Source: an uncultured Mycoplasmatota bacterium
GTDB lineage: Bacteria; Bacillota_I; Bacilli_A; RF39; UBA660
Reading direction: 5' to 3'
NCBI GenBank assembly: GCA_900548695.1
Contig: URLC01000001.1
Location: 62,001 to 126,000, forward strand
DNA length: 64,000 nucleotides
Shown here: piece after piece, positions 62,453-64,000 of the stretch
How positions within the stretch are numbered: the first letter of the stretch is position 1
Layout of the letters: the number at the start of each line of letters is the position of its first letter
Translations under genes and position numbers: made by a program
Notes under the pieces: model-generated
The model's database searches: none
Told to the model about the DNA's origin: nothing
What the model saw: the letters and a program-made list of their open reading frames with translations, nothing else

Positions 62453-63088
62453 GTTTTCTGAAGTATTAAGTTCTTTATTTAGATAAAGAGTAGGATCGAC
62501 TACTTGACCATTTACGTACAATTCAAAGTGTAAATGATTGCCCATGTCTTTATCTAACTCATTTGTACCACTTTTACCTATTACTTGTCCTTGGGTGATC
62601 ATATCACCTTTTTTAACACTTACTTCTGATAGACTTTGATAGATACTGACATAACCATTATCATGTTTTATCTCTATTACTTTTCCTAATGTGTCATCTT
62701 CTTTTACATCTGTTACGTTTCCATCTAAAACAGCAACAACATCAAAAACATTTTCGTTTATAAAATCGGTTCCAGAATTTTGTAAATATGTATTGTCATG
62801 ATATATAATTGATTTTTCTTGGGTTGAAGCATCAGCTTTGTAGTCATAATAACTTTTACCTATTTTTACATTCGTATCAGTATATGGATTAATCATTTTT
62901 GTTGTTTGATTAATTACTGCTTCTTCCTCTTCTAAAATGGTATCACTTACATAACTTGTTGGATCATCTGGAATATCATTTTTTTCTTTCAAACTATTTT
63001 GTAATATGGCTGTTCCAAAAATAATACCAAAAATCGCTATTATCATTAGGGTTGGTAATACGTATGGCCTTAATTTTCTTCTTTTCAT
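62441..63088 (-). CDS. spoIIQ: SpoIIQ-like stage II sporulation protein (degenerate M23)
   Basis: 215 residues: membrane helix 13-30, linker, and LytM/M23 domain 95-200. The first zinc-ligand position is Asn104 (NSGTD, Asp108 kept), whereas HLH (His185, His187) is intact; loss of that His is also seen in Bacillus SpoIIQ, which is a structural part of the SpoIIQ-SpoIIIAH channel between forespore and mother cell. YQSLSEVSVKKGDMITQGQV closely follows the SpoIIQ pattern. DUF1146-spoIIQ-mbl synteny supports the call. Start at 63088 behind GAGGTG. Confidence 0.85.
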   Translation of the reverse strand: MKRRKLRPYVLPTLMIIAIFGIIFGTAILQNSLKEKNDIPDDPTSYVSDTILEEEEAVINQTTKMINPYTDTNVKIGKSYYDYKADASTQEKSIIYHDNTYLQNSGTDFINENVFDVVAVLDGNVTDVKEDDTLGKVIEIKHDNGYVSIYQSLSEVSVKKGDMITQGQVIGKSGTNELDKDMGNHLHFELYVNGQVVDPTLYLNKELNTSENKEQ

Positions 63089-63139
63089 TTTATTCACCTC
63101 ATTATAAGTTTTAACCAAAAAAAAAGATTTATACTTCTT

Positions 63140-63337
63140 TTAAAAAATTTTTGAGGAAGTAAATAAATCCATCAAAAAGTTAGTCACTAAATAAATTAGC
63201 GATATTCCTAATAGAAAATAAAATATGCGTGCCTGCATTACACGATTTTTTTTGAAGATTTGATTTATGTTCACAGCATCCATTGACCAGATAACAATTA
63301 TGGTTACAAAAATATATACTAGTAGTTTACCTAACAT
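63140..63337 (-). CDS. DUF1146 family membrane protein (YwzB-like)
   Basis: 65 residues with two membrane helices (about 3-20 and 38-57). KKNRVMQARIFYFLLGISLI is typical of DUF1146. Function unknown; in Bacillus the family member ywzB also lies upstream of murA-spoIID-spoIIQ-mbl. Overlaps rpiB by 7 bp. Confidence 0.85.
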   Translation of the reverse strand: MLGKLLVYIFVTIIVIWSMDAVNINQIFKKNRVMQARIFYFLLGISLIYLVTNFLMDLFTSSKIF

Positions 63338-63777
63338 TGATGCAAATCCTCATATTCTTTTATCTTGTTTCTACGACGAACATGTTTTTCATCTTGTGAT
63401 GTTTCAGTGTTGATAAATGTATTTATTAAATCTAAAGCCTTTTCTAAAGACATCTTTTCCCCAAAAGCGATAATGTTTGAATCGTTGTCATTTCTAGTAG
63501 CTACTGCTTCTTCAATACTATCTACTTTTGCACAACGTATTCCTTTTACTTTGTTGCAAGCAATGCTAATTCCAATTCCTGATCCACAAATAGCTATACC
63601 AAATTCAGCATCTTTATCTGCTACTAAGTTTCCTAATTTGAATGCATAATCAGGATAATCTGTTGATTCTTGACTATTTGTTCCACAATCAATAATTTCA
63701 TGTTCTTCTATTAAATTTTTTATTATTTTTTCCTTTAAAATATAACCTCTATGATCACTAGCAATTCCGATTTTCAT
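63331..63777 (-). CDS. rpiB: Ribose-5-phosphate isomerase B
   Basis: Interconverts ribose 5-phosphate and ribulose 5-phosphate in the non-oxidative pentose phosphate path; 148 residues. MKIGIASDHRGYILKEKIIK, DCGTNSQESTDYPDYA, catalytic Cys in GIAICGSGIGISIACNKVKG, and a phosphate-binding HVRRRNKI near the end. The start overlaps the stop of the upstream gene (ATGA). Confidence 0.96.
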   Translation of the reverse strand: MKIGIASDHRGYILKEKIIKNLIEEHEIIDCGTNSQESTDYPDYAFKLGNLVADKDAEFGIAICGSGIGISIACNKVKGIRCAKVDSIEEAVATRNDNDSNIIAFGEKMSLEKALDLINTFINTETSQDEKHVRRRNKIKEYEDLHQC

Positions 63778-64000
63778 TTGTTCCTCTTTTCTAACCTTTT
63801 ATAACTTGGTTTGTAATTTAATTTTTGGAGTGTAATACTTCCTCCTGTTACTTGATGTAAATGACTAAAGTTTATTTCATTATCTTCATTTTGCTGTTCT
63901 ATATTACAATTTAGACTTTCTAGTTGCATTATATTTTCTGGCAGATTGTAAGCATAGCCTACTTCCACATGTAATGTTTTTTTTAAAACATATACTTCTT
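63774..64000 (-). CDS. 3' end of an unidentified gene
   Basis: The reading frame is open to the window edge (at least 75 residues), ending GGSITLQKLNYKPSYKRLEKRNK. A GTG at 63968 could start a 64-residue product, but the frame continues upstream with VLKKTLH and no ribosome binding site precedes the GTG, so a longer gene is likelier. Family not recognised. Its stop overlaps the rpiB start by 4 bp, so the two are coupled. Confidence 0.55.
   Translation of the reverse strand, partial: EVYVLKKTLHVEVGYAYNLPENIMQLESLNCNIEQQNEDNEINFSHLHQVTGGSITLQKLNYKPSYKRLEKRNK

Noticed and set aside
1..64000. tRNA, rRNA, CRISPR arrays, insertion sequences, prophage
   Set aside because: I looked for T-arm-like sequences, regularly spaced repeats, transposase or integrase motifs and terminal inverted repeats and saw none.

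Overview
The window is about 64 kb of AT-rich DNA (roughly 30% GC) from a low-GC Gram-positive bacterium. The grounds are: Firmicute-type gene order in the S10-spc-alpha ribosomal cluster, a zinc-type S14, prefixes resembling Bacillus synteny (DUF1146-spoIIQ-mbl; yvcK-whiA; rplQ-ecfA-ecfA-truA), FtsEX with a coiled-coil M23 hydrolase, an intact Spo0A, a SpoIIQ-like protein and an agr-type quorum-sensing locus. The compact layout, the missing rpmD and the many hypothetical genes suggest an uncultured, gut-type, potentially endospore-forming member of the Bacilli. That placement is inference; no rRNA gene is present to fix it. I saw no tRNA, rRNA, CRISPR array, prophage or insertion sequence.

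Layout. 1-2047: truA (partial) and two degenerate ECF-type ATPases without ecfT. 2105-2857: a short-chain dehydrogenase. 3124-17252: one long minus-strand ribosomal operon rpsJ-rplC-rplD-rplW-rplB-rpsS-rplV-rpsC-rplP-rpmC-rpsQ-rplN-rplX-rplE-rpsN-rpsH-rplF-rplR-rpsE-rplO-secY-adk-map-infA-rpmJ-rpsM-rpsK-rpoA-rplQ, with a promoter and structured leader upstream and a terminator at the end. 17731-20118: a coiled-coil hypothetical, a Y-family polymerase and a divergent XRE regulator. 20127-29799: glycolysis (gpmI; gap-pgk-GNAT-like-tpiA), an AAA/DUF4143 ATPase, spo0A, a membrane-anchored hypothetical bracketed by a duplicated promoter/terminator unit, and a TGS-nucleoside kinase. 29906-39000: clpP; uvrA-lgt-yvcK-whiA behind a LexA-box promoter; a radical SAM/SPASM orphan; uvrB. 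39200-45000: accessory stretch with small unknowns, a GT8 glycosyltransferase, an 848-aa coiled-coil protein with a dead RNase II/R-like domain, decayed coding sequence and a protein-kinase-like protein. 45034-57093: tsaC, FtsEX plus M23 hydrolase, two YitT paralogues, prfB with its programmed frameshift, a candidate small RNA, a NADAR/WYL pair, GNAT, secA, hpf, csp. 57333-60108: agrB, a short unlisted agrD, agrC and agrA. 60163-64000: tagO/wecA-type transferase, mbl, spoIIQ, DUF1146, rpiB and an incomplete gene.

Most notable. (1) A complete agr system in which agrBD and agrAC converge and overlap tail to tail by 11 bp; the 40-residue AgrD predicts a five-residue thiolactone ring. Two tandem Spo0A-box-like heptamers with exact 10-bp period lie upstream of agrB, hinting at a link between sporulation control and quorum sensing. 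(2) ECF ATPases whose motif losses are complementary, leaving one canonical composite ATP site. (3) A large coiled-coil protein carrying a catalytically dead RNB-like domain. (4) A NADAR glycosidase-family gene paired with an HTH-WYL regulator. (5) A 107-bp promoter/terminator duplication. Intrinsic terminators and promoters are tightly interleaved throughout, several -35 elements lying inside the preceding gene's terminator hairpin.
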